Source: WHSW01 sp036794585
Lineage (GTDB): Bacteria; Actinomycetota; Thermoleophilia; Solirubrobacterales; 70-9
Direction: 5' to 3'
DNA: 13,387 nucleotides
NCBI GenBank assembly: GCA_036794585.1
Contig: DAIRGH010000083.1
Span: forward strand, 1 to 13,387
Shown here: positions 1 to 6,092 of the stretch, piece by piece
Numbering within the stretch: the stretch's first letter is position 1
How the letters are laid out: each line of letters begins with the position of its first letter
Program-made: the position numbers and the translations under genes
Notes under the pieces: model-generated
What the model was told of the DNA's origin: nothing
Seen by the model: only the letters and a program-made list of their open reading frames with translations
Databases searched by the model: none

Positions 1-1659
1 GACTACTTCAAGTTCAACACCGATCACAAGGTGATCGGGATCCAGTACATCGTCACGACCTTCTTCTTCTTCCTGGTCGGCGGCATGATCGCGATGCTGA
101 TTCGCGCCGAGCTCGCCCAGCCCGGCACCCAGATCGTCGACCCGCACACGTTCAACGGGCTGTTCTCCACGCACGCGGCGATCATGATCTTCGTCTTCGT
201 GATCCCCGTGTTCGCGGGGATCGCCAACTACGTGCTGCCGCTGATGATCGGCGCGCCCGACATGGCGTTCCCGCGGCTCAACGCGCTGTCGTTCTGGATG
301 CTGCCGATGGCGGGGCTCTTGTTCATCACCAGCTTCCTGGTCCCCGGCGGCGCCTTCGACGCGGGCTGGACCGGCTATGCGCCGCTATCCACAGGCGCGC
401 CGTTAGGCCAGTCGTTCTTCAACTTGGGCGTGCAGTTCGCGGGGGCCTCCTCGGTCGCGACCGCGCTCAACTTCCTGGTCACGATCATCACCATGCGGGC
501 GCCGGGGATGACCTTCTGGCGCATGCCGCTGCTGGTCTGGGCGAACCTCTCGACCTCGCTGCTGGTGGTGGCGGCGACGCCGTTCATCGCCGGGGTGCAG
601 TTCATGGTCCTCTTCGACCGCGCCCTGCACACCAACTTCTTCGAGGCGGCTTTCGGCGGCGACGTCCTGAGCTACCAGCACATCTTCTGGTTCTACTCGC
701 ACCCAGCCGTCTACATCATGATGCTGCCCGGCTTCGGGATCGTCTCGGAGGTGATCTCCACCCACGCCCGCAAACCGATCTTCGGCTACCGGCTGATGGC
801 GCTGGCGCTGATCGGGATCGTCGTGCTCTCCTACACGGTGTGGGCGCACCATATGTTCGTATCCGGGATGTTCGCGTGGCTGCGGGTGCCGATGATGATC
901 ACCACGCTGCTGATCGCGGTCCCGACCGGGATCAAGATCTTCTCCTGGCTGGCGACCCTGTTCCAGGGCGTCGTCCACTTACGCTCGACCGCCATGCTGT
1001 TCGCCCTCGGGTTCATCGTCACCTTCGTCGTCGGCGGCATCTCGGGGGTGATGCTGGGCATGGTGCCGATCGACATCCACGTCTCCGACACCTACTTCAT
1101 CGTCGCCCACATCCACTTCGTGCTCTTCGGCGGCTCGGTGTTCACGATCTTCGCCGGGATCTACCACTGGTTCCCGAAGATGACCGGCCGCATGTACGAC
1201 GAGCGCCTGGGCCGGGTGCACTTCTACCTCACCCTGGTCGGCATGCTCGGCACCTTCGTGCCGATGCACTGGGTGGGGATGGAGGGCATGCCGCGCCGCG
1301 TTGCCGACTACGCCGCGCAGTTCGGCGACTGGAACCTGGTGATCTCGATCTCCGCGTTCCTGCTCGGCGCCGCGCAGTTGGTCTTCCTCTACAACATGGT
1401 CGTCAGCTGGCGCTGGGGCCCGAGGGCGACCGCCAACCCGTGGCGGGCGAAGACGATCGAGTGGCAGGTCTCCTCGCCGCCGCCGATCTTCAACTTCGAT
1501 CAGATCCCGCGTGTGGTCGGCGGCCCGTACGAGTTCGGCGTCCCAGGCGCACGTCACGCGATCATGGGCGCGGATGAGGCCGAGGTGAAGCCGCCCGAGC
1601 CGGCAACCGCGGGCGCGGCGGCCGGCGGCGGCTCGACGGTCGGAAGCGACAGGGAATGA
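1..1659 (+). CDS. ctaD: Cytochrome c oxidase subunit I, A2-type, catalytic (5' partial)
   Basis: Catalytic subunit of the aa3/caa3-type terminal oxidase, a 12-helix membrane protein that reduces O2 and pumps protons. The frame is open from base 1 and 552 residues are visible; only a short N-terminus is missing. Counting from the first visible residue, all metal ligands are present: H58 (low-spin heme a), H234 with Y238 (CuB and cross-linked Tyr), H283-H284 (CuB), H370 (heme a3) and H372 (heme a). D87 and N94 (D-channel entry), K312 (K channel) and R432-R433 (heme propionates) are also present. The motif YSHPAVY replaces GHPEVY, so this is an A2-type enzyme without the D-channel glutamate. The residue before D363 is Ser where many A1 enzymes have a Mg-site His. 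The stop overlaps the next gene as ATGA. The usual CuA subunit II is not in the window and may lie upstream. Confidence 0.97.
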   Translation, partial: DYFKFNTDHKVIGIQYIVTTFFFFLVGGMIAMLIRAELAQPGTQIVDPHTFNGLFSTHAAIMIFVFVIPVFAGIANYVLPLMIGAPDMAFPRLNALSFWMLPMAGLLFITSFLVPGGAFDAGWTGYAPLSTGAPLGQSFFNLGVQFAGASSVATALNFLVTIITMRAPGMTFWRMPLLVWANLSTSLLVVAATPFIAGVQFMVLFDRALHTNFFEAAFGGDVLSYQHIFWFYSHPAVYIMMLPGFGIVSEVISTHARKPIFGYRLMALALIGIVVLSYTVWAHHMFVSGMFAWLRVPMMITTLLIAVPTGIKIFSWLATLFQGVVHLRSTAMLFALGFIVTFVVGGISGVMLGMVPIDIHVSDTYFIVAHIHFVLFGGSVFTIFAGIYHWFPKMTGRMYDERLGRVHFYLTLVGMLGTFVPMHWVGMEGMPRRVADYAAQFGDWNLVISISAFLLGAAQLVFLYNMVVSWRWGPRATANPWRAKTIEWQVSSPPPIFNFDQIPRVVGGPYEFGVPGARHAIMGADEAEVKPPEPATAGAAAGGGSTVGSDRE

Positions 1660-2573
1660 CCGAGGCCGAGCTCGCCAGCTATCCGGTTGAGGACCCGACG
1701 ACCCGGGTTACCTGGGACGACGGCGGCACGGTGCTCGCCTTCCTCAACGAGGTCGCCGGCGGGCGCAAGCTGCTGGCGGCGATTCGCGAACGCGTCGACG
1801 CCGGCGCCGACTCGGTCGCGATCGCGGCGCCGCAGAACCAGCCGATCGTCGGCCAGATCGTCGACCGCGACGAGCTCCGCGACGCCGCCCTCAGCCGGGC
1901 GGAGGTGACCCAGTCGGTGCTCGACGAGTTCGGGACCGAGTCGGTGGCCGCGATCTTCGACCCGGACCCGTCGCTGGCGCTCGACGACGCGGTGCGCGCC
2001 TTCGCGCCGCGCGAGGTGCTGCTCTCGGCGCTGTATGAGAGCCGCTACGGCCTGCTGCGCCGCGACCTGGTCGAGTGGGCCAAGGCCCGCTTCGAGGTCC
2101 CGGTGATCCACATCCCGGTCCGGGTCGACGACGACGCGGTGCGCTGGGACGTCACCCACACGCTCGTCGTCGGCACCCAGACGATCGCGAGCCCCGAGCT
2201 GATCGAGCATCTGAAGGCGCTCTCAGCCGATAAGCCGCACCGCTACACGATCATCTGCCCGCGCTCCGGCGACCTCAGCCGCGAGGACGTCGTCGAGCGG
2301 CTCGCGCGCACGCTCGCCGAGCTCTATCGCTCCGAGACCGACGCCACCGGCCAGCCGATGAGCCCGGAGCCGTTCGCGGCGATCACCAACGCGATCGAGC
2401 ACTACCGGATCGACGAGATCCTGATCTCGACCCTCGCCGGCCAGCAGTCGAAGTGGCTGGAGGAGGGCCTGATCGACCGCGTCAAGGAGATCACCGACAA
2501 GCCGGTCGCGCACTTCGAGGCGTCCGCGACGGTCGCCCCACGCGGCGAGCAGCCGGCGGGGGTGGTGGCCTGA
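1656..2573 (+). CDS. Two-domain universal-stress-like protein inside the oxidase operon
   Basis: 305 residues, no signal peptide and no membrane segment, so probably cytoplasmic. It has two repeated halves of universal stress protein (USP)-like alpha/beta character. The first (about 30-157) ends in EVLLSALYESRYGLLRRDLV followed by a VPVIHIPV strand. The second (about 167-288) ends in DEILISTLAGQQSKWLEEGL followed by a KPVAHFE strand. The second C-terminal signature closely matches DEVVIST..ERSKWLERG in the protein at 3906. I do not see a convincing GxxG ATP-binding loop, so nucleotide binding is uncertain. The start ATG overlaps the ctaD stop (ATGA) and the stop overlaps the ctaE start (TGATG), so it should be made in step with the oxidase subunits. 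Exact function unknown; a regulatory or assembly role is inferred from position only. Confidence 0.85.
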   Translation: MTEAELASYPVEDPTTRVTWDDGGTVLAFLNEVAGGRKLLAAIRERVDAGADSVAIAAPQNQPIVGQIVDRDELRDAALSRAEVTQSVLDEFGTESVAAIFDPDPSLALDDAVRAFAPREVLLSALYESRYGLLRRDLVEWAKARFEVPVIHIPVRVDDDAVRWDVTHTLVVGTQTIASPELIEHLKALSADKPHRYTIICPRSGDLSREDVVERLARTLAELYRSETDATGQPMSPEPFAAITNAIEHYRIDEILISTLAGQQSKWLEEGLIDRVKEITDKPVAHFEASATVAPRGEQPAGVVA

Positions 2574-3196
2574 TGGAATCAGCTTCCGTCGCTGTCGGCC
2601 ACGGCGAGCACGAGCACCACGGCCCGCCCGAGGCGCACCAGAGCTCGCGGATCGACCGCCAGACGCTCGGCATCCTGCTCTTCATCGTCTCCGAGGCGAT
2701 GCTGTTCGGGGCGTTCTTCGCCTCCTACTTCTTCCTGCGCGTCGTCTCCAACGAGGGCCCATGGCCGCCCGAGGGCTTCGAGCTGCCGGTCGCCGTCGCC
2801 GGCGTCAACACGGCGATCCTCATCTCCTCCAGCTTCACCGTCCACTGGGCGCTCGAGGGGGCCCGGCGGGGCAACCGCCAGGCGATGCAGATGGGACTGA
2901 TGCTCACCTGGCTGCTCGGCGCGACCTTCCTCTTCATCCAGATCAACGAGTACATCCACATCGGCTTCTCGGCCCGTGACGGCGCCTTCGGCTCGATCTT
3001 CTACGGCCTCACCGGCCTCCACGGCGCCCACGTCTTCGTCGGCCTGATGCTGCTCAGCTTCGCCAACATCCGCGCCTGGCGCGGCCACTTCGGCACCGAG
3101 CCCAAGGACCACCTCGGCGTTGAGATACCGGGCATCTACTGGCACTTCGTCGACGTGATGTGGATCATCGTCTTCACGGTCGTCTACATCCTCTAG
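2573..3196 (+). CDS. ctaE: Cytochrome c oxidase subunit III
   Basis: 207-residue membrane subunit III, which stabilises subunit I and its proton uptake. I chose the ATG at 2573, which overlaps the upstream stop (TGATG); the frame is open further upstream, but that would run through the previous gene. A His-rich N-terminus (residues 10-22) is followed by about five membrane helices, the short form usual in actinobacteria and caa3 enzymes. Family signatures include SEAMLFGAFFASYF (40-53), GLHGAHVFVG (148-157) and YWHFVDVMWIIVF (189-201). It is the last gene of the ctaD-USP-ctaE operon in this window. No subunit IV gene follows; instead there is a 190-bp intergenic stretch with strong palindromes. 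Confidence 0.96.
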   Translation: MESASVAVGHGEHEHHGPPEAHQSSRIDRQTLGILLFIVSEAMLFGAFFASYFFLRVVSNEGPWPPEGFELPVAVAGVNTAILISSSFTVHWALEGARRGNRQAMQMGLMLTWLLGATFLFIQINEYIHIGFSARDGAFGSIFYGLTGLHGAHVFVGLMLLSFANIRAWRGHFGTEPKDHLGVEIPGIYWHFVDVMWIIVFTVVYIL

Positions 3197-3226
3197 CTGC
3201 GCTCCCAGGCCGAACTGCGCTGCAAA

Positions 3227-3263
3227 TGGCGCTTTCCTCTCGCTATCCGAGAGAAACCCGCCA
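3227..3263. repeat. 37-nt imperfect palindrome, copy 1
   Basis: Arms TGGCG (3227-3231) and CGCCA (3259-3263) enclose an inner 6-bp stem, CTCTCG (3237-3242) against CGAGAG (3248-3253), with a 5-nt loop. Thirteen of 16 positions pair. It starts 30 nt after the ctaE stop, so it could act as a transcription terminator or mRNA 3'-end stabiliser, but no T-run follows. Its length and end sequence match the next palindrome. Confidence 0.6.
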
Positions 3264-3278
3264 CCCGGCCGGTCCAAC

Positions 3279-3315
3279 TGGCGCCTTTCGGGTTCATAGC
3301 ACCCGAAAGTCGCCA
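3279..3315. repeat. 37-nt near-perfect palindrome, copy 2
   Basis: Arms TGGCG (3279-3283) and CGCCA (3311-3315), one C/T mismatch, then CTTTCGGGT (3285-3293) against ACCCGAAAG (3301-3309) with a 7-nt loop. Fourteen of 15 positions pair, the strongest hairpin I found in the window. It has the same length and outer arms as copy 1, 15 nt away. It may be a bidirectional terminator or a REP-like repeat unit. Confidence 0.65.
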
Positions 3316-3332
3316 TCCTGAAGCGGCCCAGC

Positions 3333-3368
3333 CGAAAGTGCTGTTTTGCATGGAAAGCGCAACTTTCG
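3333..3368. repeat. Third inverted repeat with CGAAAGT/ACTTTCG arms
   Basis: CGAAAGT (3333-3339) pairs with ACTTTCG (3362-3368). A shorter alternative hairpin, GAAAG (3353-3357) with CTTTC (3363-3367), competes for the same right arm. The GAAAG/CTTTC theme is shared with the two 37-nt palindromes just upstream. It ends 18 nt before the next start codon, so an operator role is also possible. Confidence 0.4.
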
Positions 3369-3371
3369 CGA

Positions 3372-3377
3372 GATACT
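3372..3377 (+). promoter_or_regulatory. Candidate -10 element (GATACT) for a leaderless gene
   Basis: GATACT is followed by exactly 9 nt (GCGCGGGCG) and then the ATG at 3387, with no Shine-Dalgarno sequence. The 9-nt spacing equals that of the candidates at 10850 and 10924. No clear -35 element is visible. Confidence 0.4.
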
Positions 3378-3386
3378 GCGCGGGCG

Positions 3387-3803
3387 ATGTCGCAGGAGAA
3401 CGTGGAGATCGTGCGGGAGGCCATGGACGCCTACAACCTCGGCGACAAGGACCGGTGGGCGCAGTTCATGGATCCCGAACTCGAAACATTTCCCGTTCCC
3501 GAGTTCCCCGAACCCGGTCCCCTGATCGGTCCGGATGCGGCTTGGGATTTCTACCAGCGGTTCGGGGAAACGATGGAAGGCAGCGAGCTGTACGAGACCG
3601 CTGGGTTCGAGACCGCCGAGTTGATCGATGTTGGGGAACGGGTCTTCGCCTGTCAACGGACCCCGCTACATGGCCGAGGAAACGTGGAAGAGGTCGAGTT
3701 CAGGCTGTGGGGGGTGCACACGTTTGATCAGGGGCGCTGGGTCCGGACCCAGTGGTTCTTCGACCGGAGCGAGGCCCTCGCCGCAGCAGGGCTGTCGGAG
3801 TAG
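3387..3803 (+). CDS. SnoaL/NTF2-like protein
   Basis: 138-residue cytoplasmic protein of the NTF2-like (SnoaL/DUF4440) cone-shaped fold. It opens with MSQENVEIVREAMDAYNLGD, the first helix seen in many small actinobacterial members, where residues around 16-22 begin the pocket. It ends with strands containing RLWGVHTFDQGRWVRTQWFF (about residues 106-125). Members are small-molecule-binding domains, sometimes isomerases or cyclases, and many have no known reaction. I cannot assign a substrate, and catalytic residues are not identifiable. It lies alone between the oxidase operon and the next gene, with a hairpin on its downstream side, so it is probably a single transcription unit. ATG 3387 is chosen because it starts the typical family N-terminus. 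Confidence 0.85.
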   Translation: MSQENVEIVREAMDAYNLGDKDRWAQFMDPELETFPVPEFPEPGPLIGPDAAWDFYQRFGETMEGSELYETAGFETAELIDVGERVFACQRTPLHGRGNVEEVEFRLWGVHTFDQGRWVRTQWFFDRSEALAAAGLSE

Positions 3804-3821
3804 CGCCCGAGACGCGTATAA

Positions 3822-3838
3822 GGGGTGAGGAGCACCCC
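3822..3838. other. Small GC-rich hairpin after the NTF2-like gene
   Basis: GGGGTG (3822-3827) pairs perfectly with CACCCC (3833-3838) around a 5-nt loop, 19 nt after the stop codon. It could be a terminator for the gene at 3387, but no T-run follows. TATAAG (3817-3822) sits directly before it. Confidence 0.35.
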
Positions 3839-3866
3839 GAAATGTGCGGCCCGGCCGTGTTCGCGC

Positions 3867-3872
3867 TAGGTT
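3867..3872 (+). promoter_or_regulatory. Candidate -10 element (TAGGTT)
   Basis: TAGGTT followed by CGG lies 33 nt before the ATG at 3906. It resembles TAGGGTTCG at 5341 and TAGGATTCG on the minus strand at 5284. No convincing -35 element. Confidence 0.3.
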
Positions 3873-3891
3873 CGGCTGAGCTGAGTCTTCG

Positions 3892-3897
3892 AAAGGA
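3892..3897 (+). promoter_or_regulatory. Ribosome binding site AAAGGA
   Basis: AAAGGA with 8-nt spacing to the ATG at 3906. It supports that start, and the gene therefore has a conventional leader, unlike several neighbours. Confidence 0.55.
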
Positions 3898-3905
3898 AAC
3901 CGTCG

Positions 3906-4562
3906 ATGCACAACCCCCTTCGATCAGAAGCCGAGATGTTCCGAGTGGTGGTGATCGTCGGGATCGCGGCGATCCCGGTCATCGTGCTCGGGCTCGCCGC
4001 CGGGCCGGAGTGGGGGGCGGTGGTGCTCGGGATCGAGCTGGGAATCGGCATTGGGCTGATCTGGCGCGGTGCCCGCGGAGCGGAGCCGCACGTGGCCGAG
4101 GTCGCGACCGCGCACGACGCCGTCCACCGGATCCTCGTCGTCGCGAACGAGACGGTCGCCGGGCGCGCGCTACTGGACGAGATCAAGCGCCACCACGAAG
4201 GCCGCAACGTCGAGATCTTCGTCGTCGTGCCCGCGATGGCTTCGTCGCGGCTCGAGCACCTCGCGCACGACGTCGACGGCGCGATCGCCGAGGCACGGGA
4301 GCGGCTCGACCGCTCACTGGGAGCGATGAGAACGGCCGGATTAAGCGCGCAGGGCCAGGTGGGCGATCACCACGATCCCAACGCCGCGATCGAGGACGCC
4401 CTGCGCGAGTTCGCCGCCGACGAGGTGGTCATCTCCACCCACCCGCCGGAGCGCTCGAAGTGGCTGGAGCGGGGCGTGGTCGAGCGCGCCGAGCGCGAGC
4501 TGCCGGTGCCGGTCATCCACGTGGTCGTCGACCTCGAGGCCGAGGGTGCTGCGACCGCTTGA
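3906..4562 (+). CDS. Membrane-anchored universal-stress-like protein
   Basis: 218 residues. The N-terminus has two hydrophobic segments (about 12-32 and 37-53) ending in WRGAR, so the rest is probably cytoplasmic. Residues about 74-210 form one USP-like alpha/beta domain: a first strand HRILVVANETVAG (74-86), then EIFVVVPA (103-110), and a C-terminal signature DEVVISTHPPERSKWLERG (172-190) followed by the strand VPVIHVVVD (201-209). That signature matches the second domain of the protein at 1656, so the two are related. The function is unknown; tethering of a USP-like sensor to the membrane near respiratory genes is the visible theme. It ends 6 nt before the converging cytochrome gene, leaving no room for separate terminators. 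Confidence 0.85.
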   Translation: MHNPLRSEAEMFRVVVIVGIAAIPVIVLGLAAGPEWGAVVLGIELGIGIGLIWRGARGAEPHVAEVATAHDAVHRILVVANETVAGRALLDEIKRHHEGRNVEIFVVVPAMASSRLEHLAHDVDGAIAEARERLDRSLGAMRTAGLSAQGQVGDHHDPNAAIEDALREFAADEVVISTHPPERSKWLERGVVERAERELPVPVIHVVVDLEAEGAATA

Positions 4563-4568
4563 GCGTGG

Positions 4569-5270
4569 CTAACCGCCGACGCTCTCGAGCAGGTAGTCGA
4601 CGAGATCGTCGATCACCTTCTGCGGGAGTGTGGCCTCGAAGTCATCGGGCATGACGCCCGGGTCAAAGCCCGGCGCGATCTGCGAGTCCGGGTCGATGAT
4701 CTGCTGGCGGATGTAGGCGGCGTTCTTGCCGGCGAGCGCCTCGTCGAGGTCGGGTCCGGCGGTTCCGGCCGTGCCGGCCTCGCTCAGCGCGTGGCAGATC
4801 CCGCACCTGTCCGCGAACACCTCCGGGGTGGTACCGAGCGGGGGTGGCTTCGCGCCCGGGACGCCGGCGACGCTGGCGATGTAGGTCGCGACGTCCTCGG
4901 AGTCCTGCCCCTCGACGATGTCGGGGGGCATGTAGACGCGGGTGTACTCGGGCGAGCCAACAGGAGCGTCGGGGTCGCGCGGGTGCGCGATCTGCTTCTG
5001 CACGACGCCCTCGATCGTGTCGTTGTCCATGCCGTCGGCGCGGGCGCGCGCGAAGGCGGCGTCGAGGTTGGGCCCGGTGCCCTCCGACGTGGCCGCCTCC
5101 GCCAGTGCGTGGCAGGTGCCGCACTTGGATTTGAACAGCTCCCGACCGCGGTCGACGTCGGCGTCCTCGGTGACGTCGCATCCGGCCAGGCCGATCAGCC
5201 CGGCGCAGGCGACGGCGAGCACGGCGAAGCGGACGCGCGCGAGACTCGGGCGACTTTCGGTGGCCGGCAC
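4569..5270 (-). CDS. Diheme cytochrome c lipoprotein (start revised to GTG 5270)
   Basis: 233 residues from the GTG at 5270; the frame also opens at an ATG at 5336, giving 255. I prefer 5270 because it gives a normal lipoprotein signal (RVRF, hydrophobic stretch, lipobox LAGC with Cys31) and a TAGGAT hexamer lies 8 nt upstream. The longer form would carry 22 extra residues before the signal peptide. Two c-type heme motifs are visible: CGTCH (50-54) and CGICH (156-160). Each is followed by a candidate axial Met, in YMPPDI (Met114) and VMPDDF (Met207). Each domain is a class I cytochrome c fold, apparently duplicated. It should sit on the outer face of the membrane and could pass electrons from a quinol-oxidising complex to the oxidase at 1-3196; the partner is inferred. 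It converges with the gene at 3906. Confidence 0.85.
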   Translation of the reverse strand: MPATESRPSLARVRFAVLAVACAGLIGLAGCDVTEDADVDRGRELFKSKCGTCHALAEAATSEGTGPNLDAAFARARADGMDNDTIEGVVQKQIAHPRDPDAPVGSPEYTRVYMPPDIVEGQDSEDVATYIASVAGVPGAKPPPLGTTPEVFADRCGICHALSEAGTAGTAGPDLDEALAGKNAAYIRQQIIDPDSQIAPGFDPGVMPDDFEATLPQKVIDDLVDYLLESVGG

Positions 5271-5278
5271 GGGCGCGA

Positions 5279-5284
5279 ATCCTA
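5279..5284 (-). promoter_or_regulatory. Candidate -10 element (TAGGAT) of the cytochrome gene
   Basis: On the minus strand TAGGAT is followed by TCGCGCCC (8 nt) and then GTG at 5270, with no Shine-Dalgarno sequence. Together with the downstream bases it is an inverted copy of the plus-strand element at 5341 (TAGG[A/G]TTCGCGCC, 12 of 13 identical). Confidence 0.4.
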
Positions 5285-5340
5285 TCTGTCCCACTGGCGT
5301 GGCTCGGGCGTCAGCGGCGAGCCGCGAGCGCTTCATCGGT

Positions 5341-5346
5341 TAGGGT
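5341..5346 (+). promoter_or_regulatory. Candidate -10 element (TAGGGT) of the CBS gene
   Basis: TAGGGT followed by TCGCGCC lies 46 nt upstream of the ATG at 5393, leaving room for a short leader that carries GGAGG at 5376-5380. It lies just upstream of the alternative ATG of the opposing cytochrome gene (5336), another reason to prefer that gene's GTG start at 5270. Confidence 0.35.
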
Positions 5347-5375
5347 TCGCGCCAATCGGCACTAGCGATCGGAGC

Positions 5376-5380
5376 GGAGG
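5376..5380 (+). promoter_or_regulatory. Ribosome binding site GGAGG
   Basis: A clear GGAGG core with 12 nt to the ATG at 5393. The spacing is longer than usual, but it is the only purine-rich site and supports this start. Confidence 0.5.
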
Positions 5381-5392
5381 AAACCGGGTCAG

Positions 5393-5815
5393 ATGGAAGT
5401 TCGTGAGGGCATGTCGGGGGTGGTGCTGACCGTCGGACCGGGACACACTCTGCGCGAGGCGGCACGGCGGATGACCGAGAAGGGCGTCGGCGCCGCGGTC
5501 GTGATCGACGACGAGACTCCCGGTCCGCGAGTGGTCTCGGAGCGCGACATCCTCAACTCGCTGGGCCGCGGCGAGGATCCCGACACCGAGCGCGTCGCCG
5601 GGCACATGTCCGACAGCGTGATCTCCGCCGCCCCCGACTGGAGCCTCGAGCGCGCGGCGCTCGAGATGTCTCGCCGCCACATTCGCCACCTGGTCGTGGT
5701 CGACGGCGCCGAGCTCGTCGGCGTGCTCTCGATGCGCGACATCGTCCGCTGCTGGACCTCCGAGGGCGCGACCTCGGGCATGAGCTCGCCCGAGTCCGAA
5801 GCGGCCGCGGGCTAA
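5393..5815 (+). CDS. Two-CBS-domain protein
   Basis: 140-residue soluble protein made almost entirely of two tandem CBS domains (a Bateman module). Domain 1 spans about 7-62, with ARRMTEKGVGAAVVID and the typical SERDIL; domain 2 spans about 66-122, with ALEMSRRHIRHLVVVDG and SMRDIV. Such modules bind adenine nucleotides or related ligands and regulate attached or partner proteins. No catalytic domain is attached, so it probably acts on a partner; which one is unknown. It is divergent from the cytochrome c gene and converges on the pseudo-oxidase/heme A operon, with only 4 nt between the two stops. Neither junction has room for a standard terminator. Confidence 0.92.
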   Translation: MEVREGMSGVVLTVGPGHTLREAARRMTEKGVGAAVVIDDETPGPRVVSERDILNSLGRGEDPDTERVAGHMSDSVISAAPDWSLERAALEMSRRHIRHLVVVDGAELVGVLSMRDIVRCWTSEGATSGMSSPESEAAAG

Positions 5816-5819
5816 GCGG

Positions 5820-6092
5820 CTAGCTCTCGCGCCTGGTCTGAAGCGGGACCGCGGGGATCACCGCGGTGGCGACGCGCTGGCGCCGCGGCAGGCGGCTGAA
5901 GCCCTCGCGCGCGTCGACGATCAAGCCGCGCAGCGCGACCAGTGCGACGACCGCCCCGACCGCCCCATACGGCCACCAGGTGAACAGCGATATGACGACG
6001 CCGGCCAGGCCGGCGGCGAACAGGGCCGGATACCACGACGGCTCCGGCAGGTAGACGAGCTCGGTCGGCTCTCCGTTGCGGTGGTTTGCCAT
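5820..6092 (-). CDS. Small two-helix membrane protein, possible oxidase subunit IV-like
   Basis: 90 residues. The soluble N-terminus contains ELVYLPEPSWYPAL (11-24), then two hydrophobic helices (about 24-38 and 41-56), then a basic C-terminal tail (SRLPRRQR, 66-73). An 'LPEPSWYP' entry into a helix pair is reminiscent of small subunit IV-type components of actinobacterial oxidases, so I read it as a candidate accessory subunit; this is a weak family assignment. The start at 6092 overlaps the stop of the 36-residue gene (TGATG). It is the last gene of the minus-strand operon. Confidence 0.7.
   Translation of the reverse strand: MANHRNGEPTELVYLPEPSWYPALFAAGLAGVVISLFTWWPYGAVGAVVALVALRGLIVDAREGFSRLPRRQRVATAVIPAVPLQTRRES

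Noticed and set aside
3822..3838. Classic rho-independent terminator
   Set aside because: The hairpin is perfect, but no T-run follows, so I list it only as a hairpin.
5271..5336. ATG 5336 as start of the diheme cytochrome
   Set aside because: It would place 22 residues before the lipoprotein signal and the start next to the opposing TAGGGT element. GTG 5270 gives a normal signal peptide 8 nt after TAGGAT. Not excluded, only less likely.
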